NCBI GenBank assembly: GCA_019695215.1
Contig: JAIBAK010000001.1
Location: 81,028-145,027, forward strand
Source of the DNA: Bacteroidia bacterium
Lineage (GTDB): Bacteria > Bacteroidota > Bacteroidia > UKL13-3
DNA length: 64,000 nucleotides
Direction of reading: 5' to 3'
This document shows positions 25,987 through 34,487 of this stretch, one piece after another (within the stretch, counting starts at the first letter, position 1; every line of letters starts with the position of its first letter). Below the pieces are notes generated by a model. It had not been told where the DNA came from. It saw nothing but the letters and a program-made list of their open reading frames with translations, and did no database searches. The position numbers were made by a program, and so were the translations under genes.

Positions 25987-27276
25987 ATGAAGTACCACTC
26001 ACTGAAAAATGATATGTTTAAGCAAAACCGGAGCAACTTTGCCTCAAAGCTTAAACCTAATTCCATTGCGATTATCAATTCAAATGATGAGCAGCTGAAA
26101 AACGGAGATGCAAGTTTTGATTTTAAGCAAAATTCGGATTTATTTTACCTAAGCGGGGTAGACCAGGAAAATACCATTTTGATTATTTACCCTGATTGTC
26201 CGGTACCGGCTTTCCGTGAAGCCTTGTTTGTGAAGCGAAGTAACGAGCATATCGAAAAATGGTATGGCCATAAGCTTTCGGTTGACGAGGCCAGAGCAGT
26301 GTCGGGTATTCAGACAATTATGTTTGAAAATGAATTTGAATCGCTTATTAAGCCGGTAATTCAGTATGCAGAGAATATTTACCTTAATCTGAACGAGAAC
26401 GACAGGAGCAGCAATACTACTTATTACAAAGACTTACGATTTGCCAATGAGTTAAAAGCGAAGTTTCCGTTGCATCATTATGATCGGGCCGCTCCCATTC
26501 TTCATCGCCTTCGTTCCATTAAATCAGCCTACGAACTTGAGTTGATGAAAACTGCCGTAGGTATTTCTGAAAAAATGTTTCACCGCCTTCTTCGTTTTGT
26601 AAAGCCAGGTGTTTGGGAATATGAAATAGAGGCTGAGATAATCCACGAGTTTATACGAAACAGAGCCACCGGCCATTCTTTTCAGCCAATAATAGCTTCA
26701 GGCGGAAGGGCATGTATTTTACATTACGTAGATAATAACCAGCAGTGCAAAGAAGGCGAACTGGTACTTATCGATTCAGGTGCCGATTATGCCAATTATG
26801 CTTCCGATATGACGCGCACCATTCCGGTTAGCGGTCGCTTTACTCCCCGTCAAAAAGCTGTTTATAATGCCGTTTTGCACGTTCAGCGCGAAGCCATGAA
26901 ATTGCTGAAACCAGGAGTAATGCTGATGGAATATCAAAAGCAGGTAGAATTAATTTGCGAGGAGCAATTAATTAAACTCGGATTGTTTACTTCCGAAGAT
27001 GTGAAAAAACAGGATGCCGGCAATCCATTGTTCAGAAGGTATTTTTATCACGGAACTTCACATTTTTTGGGAATAGATGTTCATGATGTGGGGATGCGTT
27101 ATGAACCTATGAAAGAAAATATGGTATTCTCATGCGAGCCGGGTATTTATATCAAGGAAGAAAACATTGGTATCCGTCTGGAGAACGAAGTGCTTATCAC
27201 AGCCAAAGGGTGTGAGGACTTAATGGCGCATATTCCAATTGAAGCTGATGAAATTGAACAGTTGATGAACAACTGA
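25987..27276 (+). CDS. Aminopeptidase P-type Xaa-Pro peptidase
   Basis: 429-aa M24B metallopeptidase removing N-terminal residues preceding proline (cytoplasm). The N-terminal creatinase-like domain spans about 1-165 and the pita-bread catalytic domain about 175-425. The dinuclear metal ligands are visible: Asp in LIDSGADY, Asp in YASDMTRTIPVSG, His in GTSHFLGIDVHD, Glu in SCEPGIYI and Glu in IRLENEVLI. Length is normal for bacterial PepP. It ends 1 nt before the convergent tonB-like gene. Confidence 0.94.
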   Translation: MKYHSLKNDMFKQNRSNFASKLKPNSIAIINSNDEQLKNGDASFDFKQNSDLFYLSGVDQENTILIIYPDCPVPAFREALFVKRSNEHIEKWYGHKLSVDEARAVSGIQTIMFENEFESLIKPVIQYAENIYLNLNENDRSSNTTYYKDLRFANELKAKFPLHHYDRAAPILHRLRSIKSAYELELMKTAVGISEKMFHRLLRFVKPGVWEYEIEAEIIHEFIRNRATGHSFQPIIASGGRACILHYVDNNQQCKEGELVLIDSGADYANYASDMTRTIPVSGRFTPRQKAVYNAVLHVQREAMKLLKPGVMLMEYQKQVELICEEQLIKLGLFTSEDVKKQDAGNPLFRRYFYHGTSHFLGIDVHDVGMRYEPMKENMVFSCEPGIYIKEENIGIRLENEVLITAKGCEDLMAHIPIEADEIEQLMNN

Positions 27277-27277
27277 G

Positions 27278-28078
27278 TTATTCAAGTTCGTACCGTATAG
27301 GTAAAAGCAGTTTTACGTACACATTAGTATTGGCATTTTTGCCCGGAGTCCATTTTGGCATTTTGCGAAGCACTTCTTCCACCGCCTCTTCCATTCCATA
27401 ACCGTTGTGCGAAACGGCTTCTATTTGTGTAATATTTCCATCCGGATCAATAATAAAAGATACCACTACTTTGGCATGTTCTATCCCGGCCTGTTTAGCC
27501 TTTGCAAAATTGACTTTTGATTTGATGCAACGGTCAAACGCTTCGGCTCCTCCCGGAAACTGAGGAGGAACCTCGGCATAGGCTGTCGGATTGTTAATAC
27601 TGCCTCCTTCTGTTGTGGTGATTCCGGCTGTTGAAGTAGTTGAAGTGCCGGTGTGGCCGCTTTCTCCATGTGCTGCGCCAGTGGTGGCTGCAGATGTTTG
27701 AGACATCTGAATGGATTGGGTATCGGTAAAAGTAGTTTGGGCTGAATCTGATATTCTGAATGAAGTGCGGGTTTGGGACGCGGGCGGAGGTGGTTGTATT
27801 CTTGTTTCAGTTGTTTTGGGTACTACCGTTTCAGGTACCGTGAATATTTCGGACAGGACGTAAGGCTTTGGTACCACCGGTGCAGTGGCGGCAGTACCCC
27901 TTGATTTCAGGTAGAATACAACAGCCAGAGCAAAAAGGGCACTGATGGTGTAAATGTAGGCTTTTAGAACAGTTTGGTTGTACCCGGTGCGTAATACATA
28001 GGCACCATAATTTTTGTTTCTGTTTTCGAAAACAAGTTCATTCCACTCGTTCTCCCGGTTCAAAAAATTAGTTTTCAT
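27278..28078 (-). CDS. Energy transducer TonB
   Basis: 266 aa. The N-terminal ENEWNELVFENRNKNYGAYVLR is the Bacteroidota TonB cytoplasmic start; a single membrane anchor covers about 38-57; a Pro/Thr/Ser-rich periplasmic spacer rich in TTT/TST (about 60-175) follows; the C-terminal TonB domain (about 175-266) has the PPQFPGGAEAF motif and the YELE end. It couples the proton motive force via ExbBD to outer-membrane receptors. No exbB/exbD or receptor gene is adjacent, so it is probably one of several TonB paralogues. Confidence 0.92.
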   Translation of the reverse strand: MKTNFLNRENEWNELVFENRNKNYGAYVLRTGYNQTVLKAYIYTISALFALAVVFYLKSRGTAATAPVVPKPYVLSEIFTVPETVVPKTTETRIQPPPPASQTRTSFRISDSAQTTFTDTQSIQMSQTSAATTGAAHGESGHTGTSTTSTAGITTTEGGSINNPTAYAEVPPQFPGGAEAFDRCIKSKVNFAKAKQAGIEHAKVVVSFIIDPDGNITQIEAVSHNGYGMEEAVEEVLRKMPKWTPGKNANTNVYVKLLLPIRYELE

Positions 28079-28161
28079 ATCAGGTTTATTTTACTGTTCA
28101 ACGCTGAAATGAAGACCTTGAGATATACTGTTGCCGAATTTTACGCTGTTTTTACAAAGCG

Positions 28162-28611
28162 CTATAGAAGTTGTTCCGAATGGCGTGCCGTTTCTACCTT
28201 GCTGATGATTTCCTCGATTACTCCCCGTTCATTAATCACAAAGGTAGTTCGTACAATTCCCATATAAGTTCGGCCATATAATTTTTTTTCAGCCCACACT
28301 CCGTATTGTTCGCAGATAATATGGTCGGGGTCTGAAATAAGTATAAAGGGCAACTGATATTTGGCAATAAAATTCTGATGTTTTTTCACACTGTCGGTAC
28401 TTACTCCGATTATTTCGTACCCCGATTTTTTAAATTTTTGATAATTGTCGCGCAGGTTACAGGCCTGTGTGGTACATGCCGGGGTATTATCTTTAGGATA
28501 AAAGTAAAGAATGATTTTTTTTGATAAAAAACTTTTAAGGGTTATTGTATTTCCGTTGTGGTCGGTTGCGGTAAAAAGAGGGGCTTTTTTGCCAACGCTT
28601 AATGTACTCAT
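28162..28611 (-). CDS. bcp: Thiol peroxidase / peroxiredoxin, Bcp (PrxQ) type
   Basis: Reduces H2O2 and organic hydroperoxides (cytoplasm). 149 aa with the thioredoxin fold; DNTPACTTQACNLRD holds the peroxidatic Cys46 and the resolving Cys51, five residues apart, as in E. coli BCP. It is translationally coupled to the M23 gene upstream: its ATG overlaps that gene's TGA (28608-28611). Confidence 0.95.
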   Translation of the reverse strand: MSTLSVGKKAPLFTATDHNGNTITLKSFLSKKIILYFYPKDNTPACTTQACNLRDNYQKFKKSGYEIIGVSTDSVKKHQNFIAKYQLPFILISDPDHIICEQYGVWAEKKLYGRTYMGIVRTTFVINERGVIEEIISKVETARHSEQLL

Positions 28612-30332
28612 TGAATAAAAATTTGCTTGCTCAGGATGCTTTTGTTTTTCTTTTTATCTGTAACAACAAGCTCAAAATTTAGTTTTCTGTTGCGCGGAGT
28701 TTTTTTATCAAATTCATAAATGAGCAGACTGTTTTTAGGGTCGTATTTACATAATACCCATTTCCCGTCCATAGTAAGACGGTAGGATTCAATACCTGAT
28801 AAATTATCGTCTATCTGAATTTGCAGAGCCAATGTATCCTGACACAATGAATCGTTTCTAAGATATAAAAATTTAAGACGCGGGGCTACCGTATCGGCAG
28901 CAAGAGCAAAGTCTCCAAATGTTCTGCTGGGCGACCATATCCATCCGTTCACCACCTTTCCGCCAATATAACTTACATAGCCTTTGTCTGAAACTTTGCC
29001 AATAATCATTTTACTAAGCAAAGAAGTATCTTTTACGCTTGGTTTTATACTAACCGCTACGTTACTGCTAAGGGGAGAATACGGATCACCCAATGAATAT
29101 ATTTTAGACATGGTTCGTTTGTTCCCCGGTTCTGATTTATAACAAAAATCGAGGGTGTCGTAGAGTGCTCCTTTCGGAACGTCCATCCGCACTTCGCGAA
29201 ATTCAAATGTATTGTCTTTTTCGGGGGCAAATCGTTCATAGGAGCATGGAGAAAAGTATCCCGAAGAAAGACGCTCGGACGAATCTCCTTTGATAAAAAA
29301 CGTAAGTAATGATGCTTTCCCCGCCACGTCTTTTGCGAGTACCTGAACCCGGTGAACGAGTGTATCTCCCAGCCAGAATTTGCCCTTACCCGGATAGTTC
29401 TTGTAGAGTTCTATCAGATTCCCGTCATCAATAAAACACTTCTGAATGCGTATGCGGTCTTTTTGTAACCGCTCAAAGTCGATATGGGTGTTGATGTATC
29501 TGGTGTCGAAAAAACTGAAAGATTCAATATCCATTCTGAAATAAGGAATGGAATCAATAGCCATTTTTACCGTGTAAATATTTTGCTCCCGGTCAATATC
29601 GGTGATATAATCGTATACTTCGGTGCCAATTCCTATTAATCCCTGCGGTAATGTAATAATATCGGGCACTTCAAAAAAGTTGGTATCAGTGGTAAATTTT
29701 TTTGCCGGAAGGTTTTTCTGAAAGATCAAATAAGGCCTGTTGGGCATCAGATTATAAATGGCAATTGTTTTGAAAAAGGGCGACAATGTATCGGTAACAG
29801 GCATATTAAACAACAGGGGGTTGATGGGGTATTCTGTTTTTGTGTTGCGCAGTTCAAAATGTAAATGAGGTCCTGTTGACCCGCCTGAATTTCCTGAATA
29901 GGCAATCAAATCACCACGTTTTATAGGGAGTTGATTTTTTTTCGGAAAAATTTCCACTTCGAACGATTCATTGCGGTATTGTTCTTCCTTTACAAATTCG
30001 GTAATAGAGTCGTTGTAACGTTGCAAATGTGCGTACACCGAGGTATATCCGTTCGGGTGATCAATGTAAATGGCATTACCATATCCCCAGGGCGAAATTT
30101 TTATTCGGGAAATCCATCCATCGGCAACGGCTTTTACCGGCAGGCCTTCCTTTTCAAATGTTCGTATATCAAGTCCCGAATGAAAATGATTGTCGCGCAG
30201 CTGACCGAATGGTGCTGATAAAAGCATGACAGTATCGATGGGGGAACGGAAATAATTTTGAGGGTAAACAGTTTGAGCTAAACTGCAGAATGAACTTATT
30301 GTGAGTAAAAATATGGCTAAAAGAAATCTCAA
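28608..30332 (-). CDS. Secreted M23-family metallopeptidase
   Basis: 574 aa with a signal peptide (LLAIFLLTISSFCSLAQ). LytM zinc ligands are present: His51 and Asp55 in HSGLD, His102, and His156/His158 in GPHLHFELR. Beyond about residue 175 is a long beta-rich C-terminal part, possibly several Ig-like folds. LytM enzymes cleave peptidoglycan cross-links or regulate other hydrolases. The frame starts at a TTG; the near ATG is in another frame and stops at once. A perfect -7 box TAGCTTTG at 30363-30356, 24 nt upstream, supports the TTG. It overlaps bcp downstream. Confidence 0.9.
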   Translation of the reverse strand: MRFLLAIFLLTISSFCSLAQTVYPQNYFRSPIDTVMLLSAPFGQLRDNHFHSGLDIRTFEKEGLPVKAVADGWISRIKISPWGYGNAIYIDHPNGYTSVYAHLQRYNDSITEFVKEEQYRNESFEVEIFPKKNQLPIKRGDLIAYSGNSGGSTGPHLHFELRNTKTEYPINPLLFNMPVTDTLSPFFKTIAIYNLMPNRPYLIFQKNLPAKKFTTDTNFFEVPDIITLPQGLIGIGTEVYDYITDIDREQNIYTVKMAIDSIPYFRMDIESFSFFDTRYINTHIDFERLQKDRIRIQKCFIDDGNLIELYKNYPGKGKFWLGDTLVHRVQVLAKDVAGKASLLTFFIKGDSSERLSSGYFSPCSYERFAPEKDNTFEFREVRMDVPKGALYDTLDFCYKSEPGNKRTMSKIYSLGDPYSPLSSNVAVSIKPSVKDTSLLSKMIIGKVSDKGYVSYIGGKVVNGWIWSPSRTFGDFALAADTVAPRLKFLYLRNDSLCQDTLALQIQIDDNLSGIESYRLTMDGKWVLCKYDPKNSLLIYEFDKKTPRNRKLNFELVVTDKKKNKSILSKQIFIQ

Positions 30333-30355
30333 CTTTGTACTTTCTTCATTTGTAA

Positions 30356-30363
30356 CAAAGCTA
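30356..30363 (-). promoter_or_regulatory. -7 promoter box for the M23 peptidase gene
   Basis: Minus strand TAGCTTTG, perfect TAnnTTTG, 24 nt before the TTG start at 30332. Confidence 0.5.
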
Positions 30364-30431
30364 AGAAGTGATTGATTAGTAAACGATTTGTGTTATAAAC
30401 AGGTGTAATAAGAAATGTACAGATTTGAGCC

Positions 30432-31043
30432 TTATTTCACCTCTGTATGCAACAGCTTTTGACCTTCTAAAAATGCCTCTAATTTGTCACCTATCAGCAC
30501 TTTCCCTACCCCGGCCGGAGTACCTGTGTAAATCAGGTCACCGGTTTTAAGAGTGAAAAATGTGGATATATAGCTAATGATGTGGTCAAAGTTAAATAGC
30601 ATTTCTGCCGAGTTGCCTTCCTGAACGCGTTCACCGTTTTTTAGCAGATGGAAATGAATATTTTCTTTTTTCTTCAGGTTGCTGAGGGGAACAAGTGAAC
30701 CAAGCGGTGCAGAACCATCAAATGCTTTGGCAATTTCCCAGGGTAAACCTTTTTCTTTTTGTTTTTGTTGCAGGTCACGTGCGGTAAAGTCAATGCCTAC
30801 TGTAATGTGGTCGTAATACTTGTGTGCAAATCGTGGCTCAATTCGTTTTCCGTTGCGGCAAATACGAATAACCAGTTCAAGTTCGTGATGTACATCGGCT
30901 GAGAAGTCGGGAAGAAAAAAAGGCTCATTATTTTTTAACAGGGCGGTTTCGGGTTTGCAAAAAATAACCGGGGCATCAGGTACTGCATTGTTCAGCTCTT
31001 TGGCATGTTCGCTGTAATTGCGGCCTACGCAAAAAATCTTCAT
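30432..31043 (-). CDS. Fumarylacetoacetate hydrolase (FAH) family protein
   Basis: 203-aa short FAH-domain protein; members are decarboxylases, isomerases or acylpyruvases. FCVGRNYSEHAKEL opens the chain, the metal-binding acids come in HHELELVIRI and in GIDFTARDLQ, and TGTPAGVGKV closes it. In size it fits the acylpyruvate hydrolase/YcgM group (about 200 aa) rather than FAH itself, so a role in acylpyruvate or oxaloacetate turnover is likely, not certain. Monocistronic by spacing. Confidence 0.9.
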   Translation of the reverse strand: MKIFCVGRNYSEHAKELNNAVPDAPVIFCKPETALLKNNEPFFLPDFSADVHHELELVIRICRNGKRIEPRFAHKYYDHITVGIDFTARDLQQKQKEKGLPWEIAKAFDGSAPLGSLVPLSNLKKKENIHFHLLKNGERVQEGNSAEMLFNFDHIISYISTFFTLKTGDLIYTGTPAGVGKVLIGDKLEAFLEGQKLLHTEVK

Positions 31044-31111
31044 ACTCGTTTATGTTTACAGGGCAAAGGAAAGCATAGCCGTGAATAAAAAAAAGAAACT
31101 GAAAAAGAAAA

Positions 31112-31131
31112 GACAGGCACAATGGCCTGCC
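31112..31131 (-). terminator. Intrinsic terminator after the 56-aa lipoprotein gene
   Basis: On the minus strand a 7-bp stem (GGCAGGC with GCCTGTC, one G-U pair, 6-nt loop) is followed by a T-rich tail at 31111-31101. Confidence 0.75.
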
Positions 31132-31159
31132 TTCTCAACCTAAATCCTGAACAGCAACA

Positions 31160-31330
31160 TTACTTCACACGCGTGGTGTCGCCCCAGGGGTCGTCAATTG
31201 GGCCGCCACCGGGAGGGCAGCAACTGGTGATTGAAGATGCCGCTGCAAGTACCAATAGCACAAGCGCCACTTTTGCATAGCCCGGCATTCTCAAAAAACC
31301 GGCTACTGTTGAAATCATTTTAGCTTTCAT
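31160..31330 (-). CDS. Small lipoprotein (56 aa), unrecognised
   Basis: Too short for most gene finders and not matching a family I know. It starts ATG 31330 after an A-rich leader (12 A of 17 nt), which is typical of translated Bacteroidota genes. Residues 1-20 are basic (MKAKM, then R14 and K20); 21-33 are a hydrophobic core; ITSC (34-37) is a good lipobox with Cys37 as lipid anchor, followed by a second Cys and PPGGGPIDDPWGD. The mature peptide would be only about 20 residues, Pro/Gly/Asp-rich. It is bracketed by two hairpin terminators, so it is a separate transcription unit. Lipid-anchored small peptides are found in this phylum; function unknown. Confidence 0.65.
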   Translation of the reverse strand: MKAKMISTVAGFLRMPGYAKVALVLLVLAAASSITSCCPPGGGPIDDPWGDTTRVK

Positions 31331-31378
31331 GTTTTTGTTTTTTTAGTTGAACATTTAATTGCATTCTAAAGACAAAAC

Positions 31379-31404
31379 CCGTTGCGCAAAATGTTGCACA
31401 ACGG
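31379..31404. terminator. Hairpin terminator behind the propeller sensor gene
   Basis: Arms CCGTTGCGC (31379-31387) and GCACAACGG (31396-31404) pair with one wobble over an 8-nt loop. A T-rich stretch follows on the plus strand and a shorter TTTTG on the minus. It lies 36 nt past the stop of the minus-strand sensor gene. Confidence 0.65.
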
Positions 31405-31440
31405 TTTTTAATTTTTTTAAATCCTTGTTTTTTAAGCCGA

Positions 31441-34431
31441 TTAGTTTTGTTGCGGTAAATGTAAAATCACCTTAGTTCCGCTGGATTCACCATTGTTGTC
31501 AATCAGGTCAATAATTTCCAGCCGGGTTTCGAGCCCGCGTGTTTTTTCCAGTAACTCTATTCTTTCTTCAGCTACTTTGGTAGGCGAGGTTTTGTGAAAA
31601 TCTATTTTGGTTGAACGCATGCGTGCAGCCGCTTTGCGGCCAATACCATTATCCTCAATAGTGCATAGCACATGTTTTTTACTCCATTGCTCAAACCGGA
31701 TTGAAATTTTTCGTTCTTTTATTTTTTGTTTCAATCCAAGGTTTACGGCATTTTCTACATAAGGCTGCACCAACATATTCGGCACCATTGTTTTAAATGC
31801 ATCTACATCGGGTGCAATATCTATCCGGTATTCAAGTTGCCCGCCCAGGCGCATTTTTTCGATACCCAGATAATATTCCAATACCTTCCATAGCTGGTCA
31901 ACCGATATAAATTCCAGATCGGCAAATTCAATCAGGCAACTCATGAGTGACGAGAATTTCGACAGGTAACTTCGTGCTGTAGTCAGATTATTATTGTCAA
32001 TGCAATCCTGAATGGCGAGTATGATATTAGCAATATACTGCGAGTCAATTTGCGATTTGTAGGCATTTAATTCCAGTTGCATGGCCCGTTTGGCTAATTC
32101 ATGTTTTTCTGCCTCCGAACTTTTGATGCGTTTAATATATCGAGCAATAAGCAGCCATAGAACTCCGGCAACTAACACCAGTATCAGAATCCGGAAGGCA
32201 AAGCTTTTCCAAAACGGGGGAACTACATGAATAGTAAGTAATGTTTGTTCATTGATTATTTTGCCGTCTGTCAATTCGGCTACTTTCAATTGGTAGGAGC
32301 CTTCACTCAGGTTATTTAAATGCACCTGCCCGTCAAGGCATTTTTTCCACTTGGTGTCCAGCCCTTCAATTCTGTATTGAATTTGATGGGAAGACGGATC
32401 GCTGAAATCGTTTGTTCCGAATTGAATGGTGAGGTATTTTGTTTTGGGTTGCAGTTCGAGCGTATTGTTGGTGAATGAACCGGGTTTGCCGTCAAGTAAA
32501 ACCGAACTTAATAAAAAACTAAATGCAGGTGGCCCCGGAGTTTTATATGCTGTATTTAAAACGTAAAGGCCGGAGGAAGTACCGAACAGAATATTGTTAT
32601 CTTTCAGCAAACACACCGAAGCTTTTTGGTGTTCGGTTGCCTGTAATCCATCAGATGCATTAAACAGGCGATACCTGCCGCTGGTTCTTAACTGCACCAC
32701 ACCCCCAACAGTACCCACCCAGGTTTCTCCCGATGGATGAATGATGAATGACTCACAAAATAAATCAGGGATCAGCGTATTTACTTTTCTTGTCTCCGGA
32801 TTCAATTCAAAAAATCCGGCATTGGCTACAGCAATTTTTAATAAGGCGGCAGATCCTTTTTTAATTTCTGTTATTTCAGAAATATCCGGATGAATAATAT
32901 TAAGTGTGGTGGAGTAGTGTGTGAAATAACTGCCATTTGGATTAAACAAATCCAATCCGGTTTGTGTGCCTGCCCAAAGTTGATTACGCGAATCGAGCAG
33001 AAGTGCTTTTACTTTCCCTGAACTAATACTGTTGGCCTGATTTGTTTTATGTGTATATATAAAAATGTCAAGCCGTGACGGAACGTATCGTATCAACCCG
33101 AAATTAGTTCCCGCCCAAATGTTCTGTCCTTCCGATACTGCTATGGAGGTAATTTCCTGATCAAGGGTGTCGGTATAAAGCTTATGTAAAGTAAAAATAT
33201 TTGTTGAGGGCACCCAGGCAAATAGTCCCTTTTCGGTACCTATCCAAAACAAATCGGGATCAGGGGTACTGCTTATGCAATTAATTTTTTGTGCCGCAAG
33301 TTTATTTACCTGTGTAACGGTATTTGACGGATATGCCCAGCTGAATAATCCCTTATTCTCGGTTCCCACCAATACGCCATAAGCGTAGGTTTTAACCGCG
33401 GTGATTCGGGTTTCTTTAAACTCGGGTAGCTGGTAGGGGAGAAATAGATTTTTTATTGTGCCTGCCACAAAAATTCCGCGATCACGCGTGCCGGCCCACA
33501 ATAATCCCGACTGGTCGAAAAACAAACACGTGATATGCTTATTCGCCAGTAAGGCATCTTCTGATTGGGTGAATTCGTTTATTTTATTCAGGGATGAGTC
33601 GGAGGGATGATACACAAATAATCCCGTTACACAGCCAATCCAGATATTTCCCAGGGAGTCATTTAAATGGCAAACAGGTTTAAATACCTGCGACCCGAAC
33701 GGGTCTATTTTTAAGTAGTGTTCCCTGCGCGTATTGGCGGCAAAAAAGCCCGTGAGGGCATTTGTAATATATAACTCATCGGTGGTGGCCGTAACGGTTG
33801 ATGGCTGATAAATCATTCCGCCAAGTCCGGTAAACTGATCGGTATAATTTCCATGTATTTTGTTTTTAGAAGGGTCAAAACTATAAATGGCATTACGGGA
33901 GGTTAAGGCCAGAAAGGGGTTTTTAAAATCAATATCATAAACCGGCTTATCAAGTATCTTTTCAAAATTCTTTGTTTGGCTGTTGAATAAATACAATCCA
34001 TTATCACAACCTGCCCAAATTCGGTTTTGAGCATCTTCGTACAGGCAGTAAACTTTTAGTGAATTAGGAATAGTAAAATGGGTAAAGTTTACACCTCCGC
34101 TCATTAGCAAACTTATTTTTCCGCGACCTCCCACCCATATGCTGTTTTCGTGGTCTGATAAAATACATTGCACATAACTGTCGGCTATGCTCAGCGAATC
34201 CCATGCGCTGTGGTAGAACGTGCGAAACCGTAATCCGTCATACGAGTTGAGTCCGTTGGCGGTTCCAATCCACATAAGGCCGTTTTTGTTTTGTGCAAAA
34301 CACGTTACCTGATTAGATGACAACCCATCCTTATCGGCCAGTTGTTTAAACCGAAGCGGTGGCTGTGCATACTGCCGGTTACTTGTCAGCAGTAAAAACA
34401 ATGCAGCGAGCAGTTTTATTATCCCTTTCAT
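31441..34431 (-). CDS. Two-component-type propeller sensor with degenerate HisKA-type (PF06580) domain
   Basis: 996 aa. A signal peptide is followed by a periplasmic domain of repeated propeller units (about 25-640, with recurring W-GT-GL patterns such as MWIGTANGL and IWVGGRGK), a Y_Y_Y-like domain (about 655-735), a membrane helix (about 745-762), a coiled coil, and a LytS-type His-kinase region. The residues that matter there are altered: the usual QINPHF reads QIDSQY, so the phospho-acceptor His is Gln798; the N box has E893 and N894 but Leu898 where a His is usual. The G box DNGIG (927-931) is intact. No LytTR regulator is adjacent. It may bind ATP and signal as a dimer without autophosphorylation. 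Confidence 0.9.
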   Translation of the reverse strand: MKGIIKLLAALFLLLTSNRQYAQPPLRFKQLADKDGLSSNQVTCFAQNKNGLMWIGTANGLNSYDGLRFRTFYHSAWDSLSIADSYVQCILSDHENSIWVGGRGKISLLMSGGVNFTHFTIPNSLKVYCLYEDAQNRIWAGCDNGLYLFNSQTKNFEKILDKPVYDIDFKNPFLALTSRNAIYSFDPSKNKIHGNYTDQFTGLGGMIYQPSTVTATTDELYITNALTGFFAANTRREHYLKIDPFGSQVFKPVCHLNDSLGNIWIGCVTGLFVYHPSDSSLNKINEFTQSEDALLANKHITCLFFDQSGLLWAGTRDRGIFVAGTIKNLFLPYQLPEFKETRITAVKTYAYGVLVGTENKGLFSWAYPSNTVTQVNKLAAQKINCISSTPDPDLFWIGTEKGLFAWVPSTNIFTLHKLYTDTLDQEITSIAVSEGQNIWAGTNFGLIRYVPSRLDIFIYTHKTNQANSISSGKVKALLLDSRNQLWAGTQTGLDLFNPNGSYFTHYSTTLNIIHPDISEITEIKKGSAALLKIAVANAGFFELNPETRKVNTLIPDLFCESFIIHPSGETWVGTVGGVVQLRTSGRYRLFNASDGLQATEHQKASVCLLKDNNILFGTSSGLYVLNTAYKTPGPPAFSFLLSSVLLDGKPGSFTNNTLELQPKTKYLTIQFGTNDFSDPSSHQIQYRIEGLDTKWKKCLDGQVHLNNLSEGSYQLKVAELTDGKIINEQTLLTIHVVPPFWKSFAFRILILVLVAGVLWLLIARYIKRIKSSEAEKHELAKRAMQLELNAYKSQIDSQYIANIILAIQDCIDNNNLTTARSYLSKFSSLMSCLIEFADLEFISVDQLWKVLEYYLGIEKMRLGGQLEYRIDIAPDVDAFKTMVPNMLVQPYVENAVNLGLKQKIKERKISIRFEQWSKKHVLCTIEDNGIGRKAAARMRSTKIDFHKTSPTKVAEERIELLEKTRGLETRLEIIDLIDNNGESSGTKVILHLPQQN

Positions 34432-34487
34432 ACTTGGCTAATGTAAGGGGTTTATTTTAATTACCCGAATATTTGGTCGGAACAGTT

